Shown: positions 11,158-22,633, counted from the first letter of the stretch. The stretch is DNA of 64,000 nt from Halochromatium sp. (GCA_010912705.1 POWB01000016.1:1-64000), one strand, 5' to 3'. The notes: a model not told the origin generated them from the letters alone. A program made the numbers and translations.

Positions 11158-12339
11158 ATGTCCTTCACCAAACTCACCGATCTTGATCTGGCAGGTAAGC
11201 GGGTTCTGATTCGCTCCGATCTCAACGTTCCAGTCAAGAATGGCAAGGTCACCTCCGACGCGCGGATCACGGCCTCGCTGCCGACCTTCGAGCACTGCCT
11301 CAAGGCAGGCGCTAAGGTTATGGTGATGTCGCACCTGGGACGTCCGGAAGAGGGCGTTTACTCTGAGGAGAACTCGCTAGCACCCGTTGCTGCTGATCTT
11401 GGCGCGAAGCTGGGTCGCGAGGTGCGTCTGGTCAAGGATTATTTGGAGACCGCCCCTGAGGTTGCCGACGGCGAGCTGGTGCTGCTCGAGAACGTACGCT
11501 TTAACAAGGGCGAGAAGAAGGACGAGGAGGCGCTCTCGAAGCAATATGCAGCACTCTGTGACGTCTATGTGATGGATGCCTTTGGCACGGCCCACCGCGC
11601 CCAGGCCTCAACGCATGGTGCTGGCAAGTTCGCGCCAACCGCTTGCGCGGGTCTCCTGCTCGCTGAGGAGCTGGACGCGCTGCAGAAGGCGCTAGCCGAG
11701 CCTAAGCGGCCAATGGTTGCGATCGTCGGTGGCTCCAAGGTCTCAACCAAGCTGACCGTGCTCGAGGCCCTGTCGACCAAGGTCGATCAGCTCGTCGTTG
11801 GTGGTGGTATCGCCAACACCTTCATCAAGGCCGCTGGACATGAGGTTGGCAAATCGCTCTGCGAAGATGATCTCGTCGACACCGCCAAGGCCCTGATGGA
11901 GAAGATGACGGCCAACAATGCCACCATCCCGATTGCGACCGACGTGGTCTGCGGCAAAAAGTTCGATGAAAACGAGCCAGCAGTGACCAAGCCTGTGGCC
12001 GAGGTCGAGGATGACGACATGATCTTCGATATTGGTCCAGACAGCGCCAATGCGCTCGCTGAGATCATCAAAAACGCTGGCACCGTCGTCTGGAACGGCC
12101 CGGTAGGCGTGTTCGAGTTCGATCAGTTTGGTGAGGGTACTAAGACCATCTCGATGGCGATCGCCGAGACTGAGGCCTTCACGCTGGCCGGCGGTGGCGA
12201 CACCATTGCGGCGATCCAAAAGTACGACATCTACGATCGCGTCTCCTATATCTCCACAGCTGGGGGTGCCTTCCTCGAGTATCTCGAAGGCAAGACGCTA
12301 CCTGCTGTCGCGATGCTCGAAGCGCGCGCTCAGGACTAG
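11158..12339 (+). CDS. pgk: Phosphoglycerate kinase
   Basis: A 393-residue enzyme catalysing the reversible phosphotransfer between 1,3-bisphosphoglycerate and ADP. Landmarks: [19 protein letters not shown] near residue 13, [37 protein letters not shown] (the usual DAFG context), [25 protein letters not shown] and the nucleotide loop GGGDTIAAI. The start ATG directly precedes the family N-terminus. Its stop codon is separated by a single base from the pyk ATG, so the two are almost certainly co-translated or coupled. Confidence 0.98.
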   Translation: MSFTKLTDLDLAGKRVLIRSDLNVPVKNGKVTSDARITASLPTFEHCLKAGAKVMVMSHLGRPEEGVYSEENSLAPVAADLGAKLGREVRLVKDYLETAPEVADGELVLLENVRFNKGEKKDEEALSKQYAALCDVYVMDAFGTAHRAQASTHGAGKFAPTACAGLLLAEELDALQKALAEPKRPMVAIVGGSKVSTKLTVLEALSTKVDQLVVGGGIANTFIKAAGHEVGKSLCEDDLVDTAKALMEKMTANNATIPIATDVVCGKKFDENEPAVTKPVAEVEDDDMIFDIGPDSANALAEIIKNAGTVVWNGPVGVFEFDQFGEGTKTISMAIAETEAFTLAGGGDTIAAIQKYDIYDRVSYISTAGGAFLEYLEGKTLPAVAMLEARAQD

Positions 12340-12340
12340 A

Positions 12341-13789
12341 ATGCCAAGACGTACCAAGATCGTTGCGACCTTCGGCCCGGCCACGAATGCCCCTGGCGTG
12401 CTTGAAGCCATGATGGATGCGGGCCTCAATGTGGTGCGGCTTAACATGTCGCACGATTCCCATGATCGGCACCGGGAGCGCGCAGGACGTGTACGCGCGG
12501 CGGCCCTTGCCAAACGGCATCCGCTTGGGTTGCTCGTCGATTTGCAGGGGCCAAAGATCCGCATCGGTCGCTTTGCCGAAGGTGCAGTCGTGCTGGCAGA
12601 GGGCGCGGACTTTGCGATCGATGCCGCTTGTCCACTCGACGGCGGCGACAGCAGGCGCGTCGGTACAACCTTACCGAGCATGGTCGAGGATGTTGCTCCT
12701 GGTGATCTGCTACTGCTCGATGACGGGGCGATTGAGCTGCTAGTCAAGGCTGTGTCGGGGTCACGCATTGACTGTACTGTCATGCTCGGTGGCAAGCTGT
12801 CGAATAACAAAGGCATCAATAAGAAAGGCGGTGGACTCTCAGCGCCGGCCTTAACCGAGAAGGATAAGGCCGACATCGTCTTTGCCGCTGAGGTCGAGGC
12901 CGACTATGTCGCTGTCTCCTTCGTTTGCAATGGCGATGATGTTCGGCTTGCGCGGCAGCTGTTCGAAGCAGCCGGCGGTAAGGGCGGGATCGTCGCCAAG
13001 ATTGAGCGTGCGGAGGCGCTAGCCGACCTTGAGGACATCATTGATGCCTCCGATGCAGTAATGGTCGCGCGCGGGGATCTTGGCGTTGAGATCGGCGACG
13101 CCGAGCTGCCGGCAGTGCAGAAACGCTTGATCAGCATGGCCCGCGATCGTAACAGCGTGGTGATCACCGCGACGCAAATGATGCAGTCGATGATCGAGAA
13201 CCCGATCCCGACCCGGGCTGAGGTGTTCGACGTTGCCAACGCGGTGCTCGACGGTACCGACGCGGTGATGCTGTCGGCCGAGACTTCCGTTGGCAAGAAT
13301 CCCGCCAAGGTGGTCGAGTCGATGTCGCGCATCTGCGCCGAGGCCGAGAAAGAGCGTCTGGTGCGCCGCTCCGGCCATCGCATCGATGCCGTCTTCGGTC
13401 GCGTCGATGAGGCCATCGCGATGGCGACCATGTATACCGCCAACCATCTCGGCGTGAAGGCGATTGCGGCACTGACCGAATCCGGCTCCACGGTCAAGTG
13501 GATGTCGCGCATCAGCTCTGGCATCCCTATCTTCGCGATGACACGCCAGGTTCCAACCCGGCGAAAAGTAACCCTTTTCCGCGGTGTCTATCCGGTAAGA
13601 TTCGATGTTTCAAGCACCGACATCCATGAGGTGAACAAGGAGGTCATCGAAGAGCTGCTACGCCACGGCACGGTACAAGAGGGCGATCTGGTTCTCATTA
13701 CCAAGGGTGATCGCTGCGGCGTCGAGGGGCAGACCAATATCATGAAGATCATGCGCGTCGGCGAACATCGGCTTTCGACTAAGGATTGA
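12341..13789 (+). CDS. pyk: Pyruvate kinase
   Basis: The 482-residue protein converts phosphoenolpyruvate and ADP to pyruvate and ATP. It begins MPRRTKIVATFGPATNAPGVL one base after the pgk stop; the frame stays open further upstream inside pgk, but that part is not pyruvate-kinase-like. Further motifs: GLNVVRLNMSHDS, DLQGPKIRIG (substrate site), the B-domain near residues 70-165, KGINKKGGGLSAPALTEKDK, VAKIERAEAL with the active-site lysine, VMVARGDLGVEIG, and VITATQMMQSMIENPIPTRAEVFDVANAVLDGTDAVMLSAETSVGKNP. The length is that of type-II bacterial enzymes. Confidence 0.97.
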   Translation: MPRRTKIVATFGPATNAPGVLEAMMDAGLNVVRLNMSHDSHDRHRERAGRVRAAALAKRHPLGLLVDLQGPKIRIGRFAEGAVVLAEGADFAIDAACPLDGGDSRRVGTTLPSMVEDVAPGDLLLLDDGAIELLVKAVSGSRIDCTVMLGGKLSNNKGINKKGGGLSAPALTEKDKADIVFAAEVEADYVAVSFVCNGDDVRLARQLFEAAGGKGGIVAKIERAEALADLEDIIDASDAVMVARGDLGVEIGDAELPAVQKRLISMARDRNSVVITATQMMQSMIENPIPTRAEVFDVANAVLDGTDAVMLSAETSVGKNPAKVVESMSRICAEAEKERLVRRSGHRIDAVFGRVDEAIAMATMYTANHLGVKAIAALTESGSTVKWMSRISSGIPIFAMTRQVPTRRKVTLFRGVYPVRFDVSSTDIHEVNKEVIEELLRHGTVQEGDLVLITKGDRCGVEGQTNIMKIMRVGEHRLSTKD

Positions 13790-13846
13790 TGTATCGGCAT
13801 CTGATCCGAATCAACCCTTTACTTTCAACGACAGAGGAGAACCGCA

Positions 13847-14911
13847 ATGGCCCTTATTTCACTTCGTCAGTTGCTCGACCACGCAGCTGAGCATCAGTAT
13901 GGCGTTCCCGCCTTTAATGTGAACAACCTTGAACAGATGCGGGCGATCATGGAGGCGGCCGACGAAACCGATTCTCCAGTGATCTGTCAGGCCTCTGCAG
14001 GTGCCCGTAAGTATGCTGGCGCCCCCTTTCTGCGCCACCTGATCCTGGCGGCCATCGAGGAATTCCCACACATCCCGGTCGTGATGCACCAGGATCACGG
14101 CTCGTCGCCTGCCGTGTGCCAGCGCTCGATCCAGCTCGGCTTCAGCTCGGTGATGATGGATGGCTCGCTTGGCGAGGACATGAAGACGCCGATGGACTAC
14201 GAGTACAACGCTCGTACCACCCGGCAGGTGGTCGATATAGCCCATGCCTGTGGTGTGTCGGTTGAAGGTGAGCTGGGTTGCCTCGGCTCACTCGAGTCTG
14301 GTATGGCCGGCGAAGAAGATGGCTCCGGTGCCGAAGGTGTTCTGGATCACAGCCAGCTGCTGACTGATCCGGAAGAGGCGGCCAAGTTCGTTGCCGATAC
14401 TAAGGTTGATGCCCTAGCGATCGCTATCGGCACCAGCCATGGCGCCTACAAGTTCACCCGCCCACCGACTGGTGACATCCTGGCCATCGAGCGGATCAAA
14501 GAGATCCACGCCCGTATCCCAGACACCCATCTGGTCATGCACGGCTCCTCATCGGTGCCGCAGGAGTGGCTGAAGATCATCGATCAGTTCGGTGGCGCCA
14601 TGGGTGAGACCTACGGTGTGCCGGTCGAAGAGATCGCCGAGGGTATCAAGAATGGCGTGCGTAAGGTCAACATCGACACCGACCTGCGCATGGCCTCGAC
14701 TGGTGCAATCCGCCAGCATCTGGCCGAGAATCCGAAGAACTTCGACCCGCGCAAGTATCTGGCGGCCTCGACCAAGGCCATGAAGGAGATCTGCCGGGCA
14801 CGCTACGAGGCCTTTGGTACCGCCGGTAATGCGAGCAAGATCCGCCCGCTCTCGCTTGAAGCGATGACCGATCGCTATGCCAAGGGCGAGCTTGACCCCA
14901 AGGTCAACTAA
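13847..14911 (+). CDS. fba: Class II fructose-bisphosphate aldolase, Calvin-cycle subtype
   Basis: A 354-residue zinc-dependent aldolase joining or splitting dihydroxyacetone phosphate and an aldose phosphate (fructose-1,6- or sedoheptulose-1,7-bisphosphate). Metal-ligand regions are visible: [30 protein letters not shown] (residues about 78-107), [34 protein letters not shown] and [13 protein letters not shown], and [11 protein letters not shown] at the phosphate site. The length and these segments match the CbbA-type class II enzymes of autotrophs. A strong RBS (AGAGGAGA) precedes the ATG. It ends the tkt-gap-pgk-pyk-fba group, and a rho-independent terminator follows. Confidence 0.97.
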   Translation: MALISLRQLLDHAAEHQYGVPAFNVNNLEQMRAIMEAADETDSPVICQASAGARKYAGAPFLRHLILAAIEEFPHIPVVMHQDHGSSPAVCQRSIQLGFSSVMMDGSLGEDMKTPMDYEYNARTTRQVVDIAHACGVSVEGELGCLGSLESGMAGEEDGSGAEGVLDHSQLLTDPEEAAKFVADTKVDALAIAIGTSHGAYKFTRPPTGDILAIERIKEIHARIPDTHLVMHGSSSVPQEWLKIIDQFGGAMGETYGVPVEEIAEGIKNGVRKVNIDTDLRMASTGAIRQHLAENPKNFDPRKYLAASTKAMKEICRARYEAFGTAGNASKIRPLSLEAMTDRYAKGELDPKVN

Positions 14912-14940
14912 GCGCTAGCCGCCCGCGCGGAGATGATCAA

Positions 14941-14962
14941 GGGCGCTGCGGCGCCCTTTTTT
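14941..14962 (+). terminator. Rho-independent terminator of the carbon cluster
   Basis: GGGCGC (14941-14946), loop TGCG, GCGCCC (14951-14956), then six T residues. It lies 30 bases after the fba stop and just before the convergent transglycosylase gene. Confidence 0.92.
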
Positions 14963-14965
14963 ACG

Positions 14966-16072
14966 CTAGCTGTCTCCCGCAGGCTGTGCTGCCGTTGATC
15001 GCGAAGGCTTAGCCGTCGCGGCCAGGCTCGGCGCCTTGAGTGCTCCAGCCTGTGCCAGCGCAGTCCTGAGCCGGTCGCCAGTGCCTGCTGGCACGAGCAC
15101 CCGATGGGGTCCGCTTGGGACTGTTATACCCCGTTTCAGGCCCGGATTGAGTCTTTTCAGCTGGGTGACGGTGACCCCACAGGCCGCTGCTGCCTGCGCG
15201 AGGTCGATCTGCTGCCGAGACTCGACGATCTCGATACGAGGGCGGTTGGCAACCTCCGGCATCGATAGTCCGAATGCCTCATGCTCGCGCACCAGTTTGG
15301 CAATCGCCAGCAGCTTAGGCACATAATTCTCGGTTTCGGTTGGAAGATCGAGTGACCAGAAGTCGACTGGCTTGCCAGCCGCCTGATTGGCTCGCTGGGC
15401 TGCGCGCACACGTCCAGGGCCGGCGTTGTAAGCCGCGAGGGCAAGCGCCCAGTCACCCTCGAGTTCACGGTGCAGTTGCCGCAGATAGGCGATAGCACCG
15501 CGTGTCGAGGCTAGGATATCGTTGCGCCCGTCGTACCAACGATTCTGTTTCAGCCCCATCTCAACGCCGGTGTAGGGCATGAATTGCCACATCCCGGTCG
15601 CACTCTTGGGGGAAATCGCGTGCGGGTTGTAGCGACTTTCGACCTCGGGCAACAGCGCCAGCTCGGCCGGCAAGCCATTGCGCTCGAGTTCTTCGAGGAT
15701 CAGGTGCAGGTAAGGCTGCGCGCGTTTGCTCAGATCCGTGAGATAATCCTGGTCGCGCTTGAGCCTAAGCAAAGCCTGCTCAACGCGCGCATGATGGGTG
15801 ACCCCGAGGCTTTCGCCGTAACGGACTCGATCCCAGAGATCGCCACCAGAGCCTGCATAACGATGCCGGCTCTTCGTCTTGCCATCCTCTTGGCCAATGA
15901 CGCGAACGTCGAGCGCTGGTCGTACGTAGCCATACTCTCGGGCTGAGACCGAAAAGGTCTGGCCACTTGCGAGGGTCTCGCCATGCGGTCGTTGGCTGGC
16001 GCAGCCACTGAGGTGGATCAGAACGCCGATGCTGACGCCGGCGAGCAGGGGGAAGCGGACAGCACTTTGCAT
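14966..16072 (-). CDS. mltD: Membrane-bound lytic murein transglycosylase, MltD-like lipoprotein
   Basis: From ATG 16072 (a more upstream in-frame start at 16138 exists) the protein has 368 residues. It begins MQSAVRFPLLAGVSIGVLIHLSGCAS, a lipoprotein signal with the lipobox LSGC, so it should be anchored to a membrane. Residues about 140-270 form a Slt70/MltD-type catalytic domain: LPAELALLPEVESRYNPHAISPKSATGMWQFMPYTG contains the catalytic glutamate in PEVES, and ALAAYNAGPGRV is the conserved AYNAGPG motif. The C-terminal part (AAAACGVTVTQLKRLNPGLKRG) resembles a single LysM unit. It cleaves peptidoglycan glycan strands. It is convergent with fba and divergent from the methyltransferase gene. 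Assignment to MltD rather than another SLT subfamily rests on the LysM-like tail. Confidence 0.88.
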   Translation of the reverse strand: MQSAVRFPLLAGVSIGVLIHLSGCASQRPHGETLASGQTFSVSAREYGYVRPALDVRVIGQEDGKTKSRHRYAGSGGDLWDRVRYGESLGVTHHARVEQALLRLKRDQDYLTDLSKRAQPYLHLILEELERNGLPAELALLPEVESRYNPHAISPKSATGMWQFMPYTGVEMGLKQNRWYDGRNDILASTRGAIAYLRQLHRELEGDWALALAAYNAGPGRVRAAQRANQAAGKPVDFWSLDLPTETENYVPKLLAIAKLVREHEAFGLSMPEVANRPRIEIVESRQQIDLAQAAAACGVTVTQLKRLNPGLKRGITVPSGPHRVLVPAGTGDRLRTALAQAGALKAPSLAATAKPSRSTAAQPAGDS

Positions 16073-16202
16073 AAGAGATTTGGCAGCGGCTGGATGGGAA
16101 AAAGATGCGCTTTGTGATTGTTTTTTCGCGCCTGGCACGAAGAATATACGGGAAAACCCGAATTCTTTCCAGTACTGGGCGCCCGTATTGGCGAGGCGCT
16201 CG

Positions 16203-16979
16203 ATGAGCGCCTGCCAGCATGAGGATGCCGGTGCGTTTGCGCTCGCAGGTCTCGCAGATTGGTTTGATACACCGATTGGCCGTCAGGTCGCGCGGGTCGA
16301 GCGCGACGCTGTCGACCGCATGCTCGAAGACGCCTTTGGTCACTTCTTGGTGCAGGTCGGCTGCGTTGGTGACTTCCACGCCGCGTTCGAGCATAGCCGT
16401 ATCCGCTCACAGGTGGTACTCAGCGAAGGTCACTGCCGACGTTGGGACGGCTCGCCCTTGCGCGCAAAACCAGCTGAGCTACCGCTAGCGCCAGCCAGCA
16501 TCGATGTGCTGCTGCTGCCGCACACGCTCGACTTCGCAGCACAGCCACAACGCGTGCTGCGAGAGGCCGAGCGCGTTTTGATCCCGGAGGGACGCATTCT
16601 GATCATCGGCTTCAACCCCTTAAGCACCTGGGGTCTGATGCGCGGGGCGCGACGCCATCGACGAGCGCCCTGGTGCGGTAACCAACTGACCTCATCGCGG
16701 CTCATTGACTGGCTTGATCTGCTTGGCTTTCAGCTCGAGGTGCGGCAGTGGCTGCTGTTTCGTCCGCCATTGCGCTCCGCCTATAGCCGCCGACTCGATT
16801 GGATCGAAACGGCCGGCGCGCGTTGGTGGCCGCTCTTTGGCGGTGTTTATGTGCTGCGCGCGGTGAAGCGCGTGAGTCTTTCCACCCCGCAGCGACCGCT
16901 TTGGAGACGCCGTCCGGCGTTCCTACCCGGCGGCGCGGTGAAGCCGAGTGTTCGTGAGGGTCATCATGCGCGCCATTGA
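16203..16979 (+). CDS. SAM-dependent methyltransferase domain protein (class I, UbiE/type-11-like)
   Basis: The 258-residue protein starting [46 protein letters not shown] matches a proteobacterial family often found just before rnhA. Its core has [51 protein letters not shown], the beta4-alphaD-beta5 section of class I methyltransferases; the glycine-rich SAM loop normally at the beginning is degenerate (VQVGCVGDF). The start at 16203 follows the divergent mltD gene; the frame is open further upstream but overlaps mltD. The substrate is unknown. Its end overlaps the rnhA start, suggesting a methyltransferase-rnhA-dnaQ transcription unit. Confidence 0.8.
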   Translation: MSACQHEDAGAFALAGLADWFDTPIGRQVARVERDAVDRMLEDAFGHFLVQVGCVGDFHAAFEHSRIRSQVVLSEGHCRRWDGSPLRAKPAELPLAPASIDVLLLPHTLDFAAQPQRVLREAERVLIPEGRILIIGFNPLSTWGLMRGARRHRRAPWCGNQLTSSRLIDWLDLLGFQLEVRQWLLFRPPLRSAYSRRLDWIETAGARWWPLFGGVYVLRAVKRVSLSTPQRPLWRRRPAFLPGGAVKPSVREGHHARH

Positions 16980-17457
16980 GTCATCTGCTGCAACCAAGGC
17001 ATCGACGAGGCAGCATGCAACGGCGACGGCCGTCGAGGTGTTTACTGATGGCGCCTGTAAGGGAAACCCGGGGCCTGGTGGCTGGGGTGCGCTGATGCGC
17101 TATGGTGCGCACGAGAAGGAGCTGTTTGGCGGTGAAGCGCATACCACCAATAACCGGATGGAGCTGATGGCAGTGATTCAGGCGCTCGAGGCCCTCAAGC
17201 GGCAGAGCAATATCATCCTCACCGTCGATTCACGCTATGTGCAGGATGGCGTCGAGCGCTGGATGGCGCGGTGGAAGCGCAACGGCTGGATGACCAAGCA
17301 AGGGAGCCCGGTGAAGAACCAGGATCTTTGGCAGCGGCTCGACCAAGCCCTTGCTGGCCATCAGGTGCGCTGGCGCTGGGTGCGCGGACACAGTGGCCAC
17401 GCCGAAAATGAGCGCGCTGACCAGCTCGCCAATCGCGGGATTCCGAAGCGGGCTTAG
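16966..17457 (+). CDS. rnhA: Ribonuclease HI
   Basis: The 163-residue enzyme (from ATG 16966) removes the RNA strand of RNA-DNA hybrids. The four catalytic acidic residues are recognisable: [17 protein letters not shown] (first Asp), [16 protein letters not shown] (Glu), [11 protein letters not shown] (Asp) and [14 protein letters not shown] (last Asp), plus WVRGHSGH. The N-terminal 20 residues are an extension of low conservation. The gene overlaps the end of the upstream methyltransferase gene and is followed by dnaQ after 37 bases, a common rnhA-dnaQ pairing. Confidence 0.96.
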   Translation: MRAIESSAATKASTRQHATATAVEVFTDGACKGNPGPGGWGALMRYGAHEKELFGGEAHTTNNRMELMAVIQALEALKRQSNIILTVDSRYVQDGVERWMARWKRNGWMTKQGSPVKNQDLWQRLDQALAGHQVRWRWVRGHSGHAENERADQLANRGIPKRA

Positions 17458-17494
17458 ACAATTCGCCGATGCGACGCAGAAGGTGAGCTAAACG

Positions 17495-18256
17495 ATGCGA
17501 CAGCTTGTTGTCGATACAGAAACGACGGGCCTCGAGCCGAGCGAAGGGCACCGGATCATTGAGATCGGCTGCGTGGAGGTGATTGAGCGTCAGCTGACTA
17601 AGGCCAATTTCCATCGCTACCTGCAGCCAGATCGCGAGATCGATGCGGGTGCCGTCGCAGTGCATGGGATCTCGAATGCCTTCCTCGCCGACAAGCCACG
17701 CTTCGCGGACATTGCCGAAGCGCTCATCGCGTATCTCCGGGGTGCCGAGCTGGTCATCCATAACGCTGCCTTCGACGTCGGGTTCCTCAATTACGAGCTG
17801 CGCCAATGGCGCTCAGATGCGCCCCTCATCGAGGATATCTGTACCATCGTTGATACCTTGGCACTTGCACGTCAGCGGCATCCCGGACAGCGTAATAGCC
17901 TCGACGCCCTTTGTCGTCGCTACGAGGTCGACAATTCAAGACGCGATCTCCATGGCGCGCTGCTCGATGCTGAGATCCTAGCCGATGTCTATCTCGCGAT
18001 GACGGGTGGCCAGGTTGCACTGGCGCTCGGTACTGAGCCGAACGCCAATCAAGCTGGAGAGCGCATTGTGACGGATGCTGCACCAAGGCGCGTGCAAAAG
18101 GACCGACCACCGCTTCGCATCGTACGGGCGAATGAGCCAGAGTTGACGGCGCATCAAGCGCGGTTGCAGGCCGTTCATGCCGCGAGCGACGGCCGCTGTC
18201 TGTGGTTGTCACTGTCAGCGGAGTCGCCTGCTGCTGAAATACAGGGGCTTGATTGA
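17495..18256 (+). CDS. dnaQ: DNA polymerase III epsilon subunit (3'-5' proofreading exonuclease)
   Basis: A 253-residue DEDDh exonuclease. ExoI motif: MRQLVVDTETTGLEPSEGHRIIEIGCVEV (Asp and Glu of DTET). ExoII: ELVIHNAAFDVGFLNYEL (Asp in NAAFD). ExoIII: DLHGALLDAEILADVYLAMTGGQ (His and Asp in HGALLDA). The C-terminal tail (residues about 185-253) is less conserved and is where the polymerase alpha-binding segment lies in the family. It sits directly downstream of rnhA and is convergent with fnr. Confidence 0.96.
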   Translation: MRQLVVDTETTGLEPSEGHRIIEIGCVEVIERQLTKANFHRYLQPDREIDAGAVAVHGISNAFLADKPRFADIAEALIAYLRGAELVIHNAAFDVGFLNYELRQWRSDAPLIEDICTIVDTLALARQRHPGQRNSLDALCRRYEVDNSRRDLHGALLDAEILADVYLAMTGGQVALALGTEPNANQAGERIVTDAAPRRVQKDRPPLRIVRANEPELTAHQARLQAVHAASDGRCLWLSLSAESPAAEIQGLD

Positions 18257-18301
18257 TCGGAGCGCGACGCGTCTGAACGGTCGTTGATTGTGCCGGTTGG
18301 C

Positions 18302-19060
18302 TCAGTTTGAGCGTTGCTTATGGGCGCTAGAGGGAGGGGCTCCGGCCATCATCTCCAATGCAGTCAGATTCAACACCTCGACATGCTTGCGATCGACGCG
18401 CAGTAAACCGTCTTCTTGAAAACGGGTAAAGAGTCGACTGACGGTCTCGACAGCTAGGCCAAGATAACTGCCGATCTCGTGTCTTGACATGCTCAGGTAG
18501 AAATCAGTCGGCGAGAGACCGCGCTTACTGAGCCGGCTCGACATGCTGGTCAGAAAGGCGGCTAGGCGCTCCTCAGCATTCTTTTTTCCGAGCAGGAGGA
18601 GCATGTCGGCATCCTGACCGATCTCTTTACTGAGCAACCGATACATCTGGTGCTGAAGTGAAGGGATCGAGGCCGCTAGCTCCTCGAAGCGTTGGAAGGG
18701 AACCTCACAGATCGCCGATGTCTCGAGCACCTTCGCCGAGCAGGCATGACAGGATTTGTCGATGGCGTCGAGGCCGATGATCTCGCCGGGAAGGTGGAAG
18801 CCAAGCACCTGCTCGCCGCCTTCTTCGCTAGGTGCATAGGTCTTGACCGAGCCGGTTTTGACAACATAGAGGGAGCGGAAGCGCTCGCCTCCTCGGAACA
18901 GGTGGTCACCCCGATGCAAGGGACGGGACCGCTTGATGATCGAGTCGAGACGTTCGACATCTTCCGGCGCGAGGCCCATTGGCAGACAGAGCTGCGACAG
19001 TGAGCAGTTCTTGCAGGCGACTCGGATCGTGTCGAACGAGATTACTTTTCGCTGAGTCAA
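18302..19060 (-). CDS. fnr: FNR/ANR-type oxygen-sensing transcription regulator
   Basis: A 252-residue CRP/FNR regulator. Three N-terminal cysteines in VACKNCSLSQLCLPMGL (about positions 16, 19 and 25) plus one in the DKSCHACSAK segment supply the ligands expected for an oxygen-labile [4Fe-4S] cluster. A cyclic-nucleotide-like beta-roll follows (LFRGGERFRSLYVVKTGSVKTY, LPGEIIGLDAI). The C-terminal winged helix MSRHEIGSYLGLAVETVSRLFTRFQEDGLLRV has the E-x-x-S-R recognition residues that read TTGAT half sites. The start codon is TTG (19060-19058) with GGA upstream; no ATG is available before the cysteine region. It should control the switch to anaerobic metabolism. An FNR-box-like palindrome 44 bases upstream suggests autoregulation. 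Confidence 0.95.
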   Translation of the reverse strand: MTQRKVISFDTIRVACKNCSLSQLCLPMGLAPEDVERLDSIIKRSRPLHRGDHLFRGGERFRSLYVVKTGSVKTYAPSEEGGEQVLGFHLPGEIIGLDAIDKSCHACSAKVLETSAICEVPFQRFEELAASIPSLQHQMYRLLSKEIGQDADMLLLLGKKNAEERLAAFLTSMSSRLSKRGLSPTDFYLSMSRHEIGSYLGLAVETVSRLFTRFQEDGLLRVDRKHVEVLNLTALEMMAGAPPSSAHKQRSN

Positions 19061-19104
19061 AGCAAGGTTCCAGTCTGTTGTTTGACCGTATTCTGCAACT
19101 CAAG

Positions 19105-19118
19105 TTGACATGCATCAA
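19105..19118. promoter_or_regulatory. FNR-box-like palindrome upstream of fnr
   Basis: TTGACATGCATCAA differs from the consensus TTGAT-N4-ATCAA at one position only (C for T in the first half; the other half is perfect). It lies 44 bases upstream of the fnr start codon, where a bound regulator could repress or activate fnr. No other gene starts nearby. Confidence 0.6.
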
Positions 19119-19340
19119 GCGTCAATCTGAATTGCATACACGCGCTCTGCGCAATGGAATTGCCGGTCAAGGTTTCGCAAAGGGCCGCAGCTAAGCCCTG
19201 GTAGGGGCGGCAAGTGCGACAAGGGTCGGCGTCTCAGTCCCTGTCCAGCGTCGATCAGCGCCCTTTGTGCGCGCGTATCCGTTGGGTTGCAACGACGTCA
19301 TAGGATCGCGGGGAGAGGGCCGGACTCACCTTCGCTGAAT
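19119..19340. other. Intergenic region between fnr and the sulfur-globule-type gene
   Basis: Upstream of fnr on one side and downstream of the sgp-like gene on the other. I see no coding frame with support. The only recognisable elements, the FNR box and the sgp terminator, are listed separately. Confidence 0.5.
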
Positions 19341-19366
19341 ATAAAAAGCCGCGCCGAGGCGCGGCT
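19341..19366 (-). terminator. Rho-independent terminator of the sulfur-globule-type gene
   Basis: On the minus strand AGCCGCGC, a CTCG loop and GCGCGGCT are followed by TTTTTATATT. It lies about 28 bases after the stop codon, giving the gene a monocistronic transcript together with the promoter at 19907-19936. Confidence 0.9.
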
Positions 19367-19393
19367 TGAAGAGCAACGGTGATGAACCGCTAC

Positions 19394-19798
19394 TTATTTG
19401 GCTTCAGGAGCAGCCGGAGCGGCAGGTGCCATCGGGGCACCATAGGGCATGCCATAGGGAGCGCCGTAGCCATAAGGGGCGCCATAGCCGTAGCCTGGGT
19501 AGCCGTAGCCGTAGGGATGGCCATAACCGTAGCCATAACCATCACCGTAACCGCGACCATAGCCATAGCCACGACCGCGACCATAGCCACGGCCACCGCC
19601 GCTCATGCTCATGTTGAAGTCGCCGTAGCCGTCACCGAACATGTCACTGAACATATCGCCCATGCCGTCGCCCCAGCCGTTACCGTAGCCAGGACCGCCG
19701 TAGCCAGGACCGCCCCACCATGCCTGGGCGGCGCTCATCGAGAAGGCGGCGCTGGTGGCGATGGCAGCGATACCCATGACCTTTGCAAACTTGTTCAT
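19394..19798 (-). CDS. Sulfur globule protein-like exported Gly/Tyr-rich protein
   Basis: The 134-residue protein starts at ATG 19798, with GGAG 7 bases upstream; a longer in-frame extension exists but has no such site. Residues 1-26 are a signal peptide ending AQA ([26 protein letters not shown]). The mature part is [18 protein letters not shown], then [17 protein letters not shown], then long Gly-Tyr runs ([31 protein letters not shown]), ending in an Ala/Pro tail. This composition and layout fit the periplasmic proteins that form the envelope around stored sulfur in Chromatiaceae (SgpA/B/C type), closest in my reading to the CV3/SgpC kind. It has its own promoter and terminator. The function is inferred from composition and family, so the symbol is left open. 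Confidence 0.82.
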   Translation of the reverse strand: MNKFAKVMGIAAIATSAAFSMSAAQAWWGGPGYGGPGYGNGWGDGMGDMFSDMFGDGYGDFNMSMSGGGRGYGRGRGYGYGRGYGDGYGYGYGHPYGYGYPGYGYGAPYGYGAPYGMPYGAPMAPAAPAAPEAK

Positions 19799-19906
19799 TT
19801 GATGCTCCATAAGGGTGGTGAATCGATCCGCCGCAGCCCGTGCGACACTGAGCGGTCGCCTAGCAGTCGAGCTGCGATGGAGGTCCGCATAGAACGAACG
19901 CCGCGG

Positions 19907-19936
19907 AGTATACGTGCACCAGCGGTTGCTTGTGAA
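19907..19936 (-). promoter_or_regulatory. Sigma70-type promoter of the sulfur-globule-type gene
   Basis: On the minus strand TTCACA (19936-19931) and TATACT (19912-19907) each differ from consensus by one base and are 18 bases apart. The start of the coding region is about 110 bases downstream, leaving a leader of roughly 100 bases. No FNR box was seen here. Confidence 0.65.
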
Positions 19937-19985
19937 GTCTATGATCAACGCCATGGCATTTGGACTTCGTCGATCGGAATTGTGA

Positions 19986-21799
<1,814 letters not shown>

Positions 21800-21800
<1 letters not shown>

Positions 21801-22633
21801 TGCAGCTTTGTGGCTTCGAGGCCGGCCTTGAGCATCCGCTGTTTCTGATCGCCGGTCCCTGCGTGATCGAGAGCGAGATGCTGGCACAGGACACCGCCGG
21901 TCAGCTCAAGGAGATGACCGCCGGTCTGGGTATCTCGTTCATCTACAAATCCTCATTCGATAAGGCCAATCGTTCATCGATTGACGGTTTCCGTGGCATC
22001 GGTTTCGATGCAGGCCTGAAGATATTGGAGGGCGTGCGCGAGCGCATCGATGTGCCGGTGCTGACCGATGTGCACGAAGAGACTCCAATGGCCGAAGTTG
22101 CGGCGGTGGTCGATGTGCTACAAACACCGGCCTTTCTCTGCCGCCAGACCAATTTCATCCTTGCGGCAGCCTCGCAAGGGCGGCCGGTGAACATCAAAAA
22201 GGGTCAGTTCCTGGCACCATGGGATATGGCGCGCGTGGTCGAGAAGGCAGGCTCGACCGGGAATCAGCAGCTCATGGTCTGTGAGCGCGGAGTCAGCTTT
22301 GGCTATAACAATCTGGTCTCGGATATGCGCTCGTTGGCAGTGATGCGCGAGACTGGCTGCCCGGTCGTCTTCGACGCAACGCACTCGGTGCAATTGCCCG
22401 GCGGCCAAGGACATAGCTCTGGTGGGCAGCGCGAATTCGTCCCGGTTTTGGCGCGTGCCGCCGTTGCAGCCGGCGTTGCCGGCATCTTCATGGAGACCCA
22501 TCCAACCCCAGACCGGGCGAAGAGTGATGGACCTAACGCTTGGCCACTTGATCTAATGGCTGAGCTATTGGAGACCCTTGTTGAGCTTGATCGTCTGGTC
22601 AAGGCGCGAGGATTCCCGGAGCAACGGCTCTAG
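21800..22633 (+). CDS. kdsA: 3-deoxy-D-manno-octulosonate 8-phosphate synthase
   Basis: This 277-residue enzyme condenses phosphoenolpyruvate with arabinose-5-phosphate for the Kdo core of lipopolysaccharide. The start ATG at 21800 shares a base with the pyrG stop (TGATG), a coupling arrangement; a longer frame starts inside pyrG but is not conserved. Motifs: [105 protein letters not shown] and [24 protein letters not shown]. The pyrG-kdsA-eno-ftsB-ispD-ispF order is a frequent gammaproteobacterial arrangement. Confidence 0.97.

Noticed and set aside
12128..12340. Upstream extension of the pyruvate kinase frame
   Set aside because: The extra 71 codons lie inside pgk and show no pyruvate kinase similarity; ATG 12341 directly follows the pgk stop.
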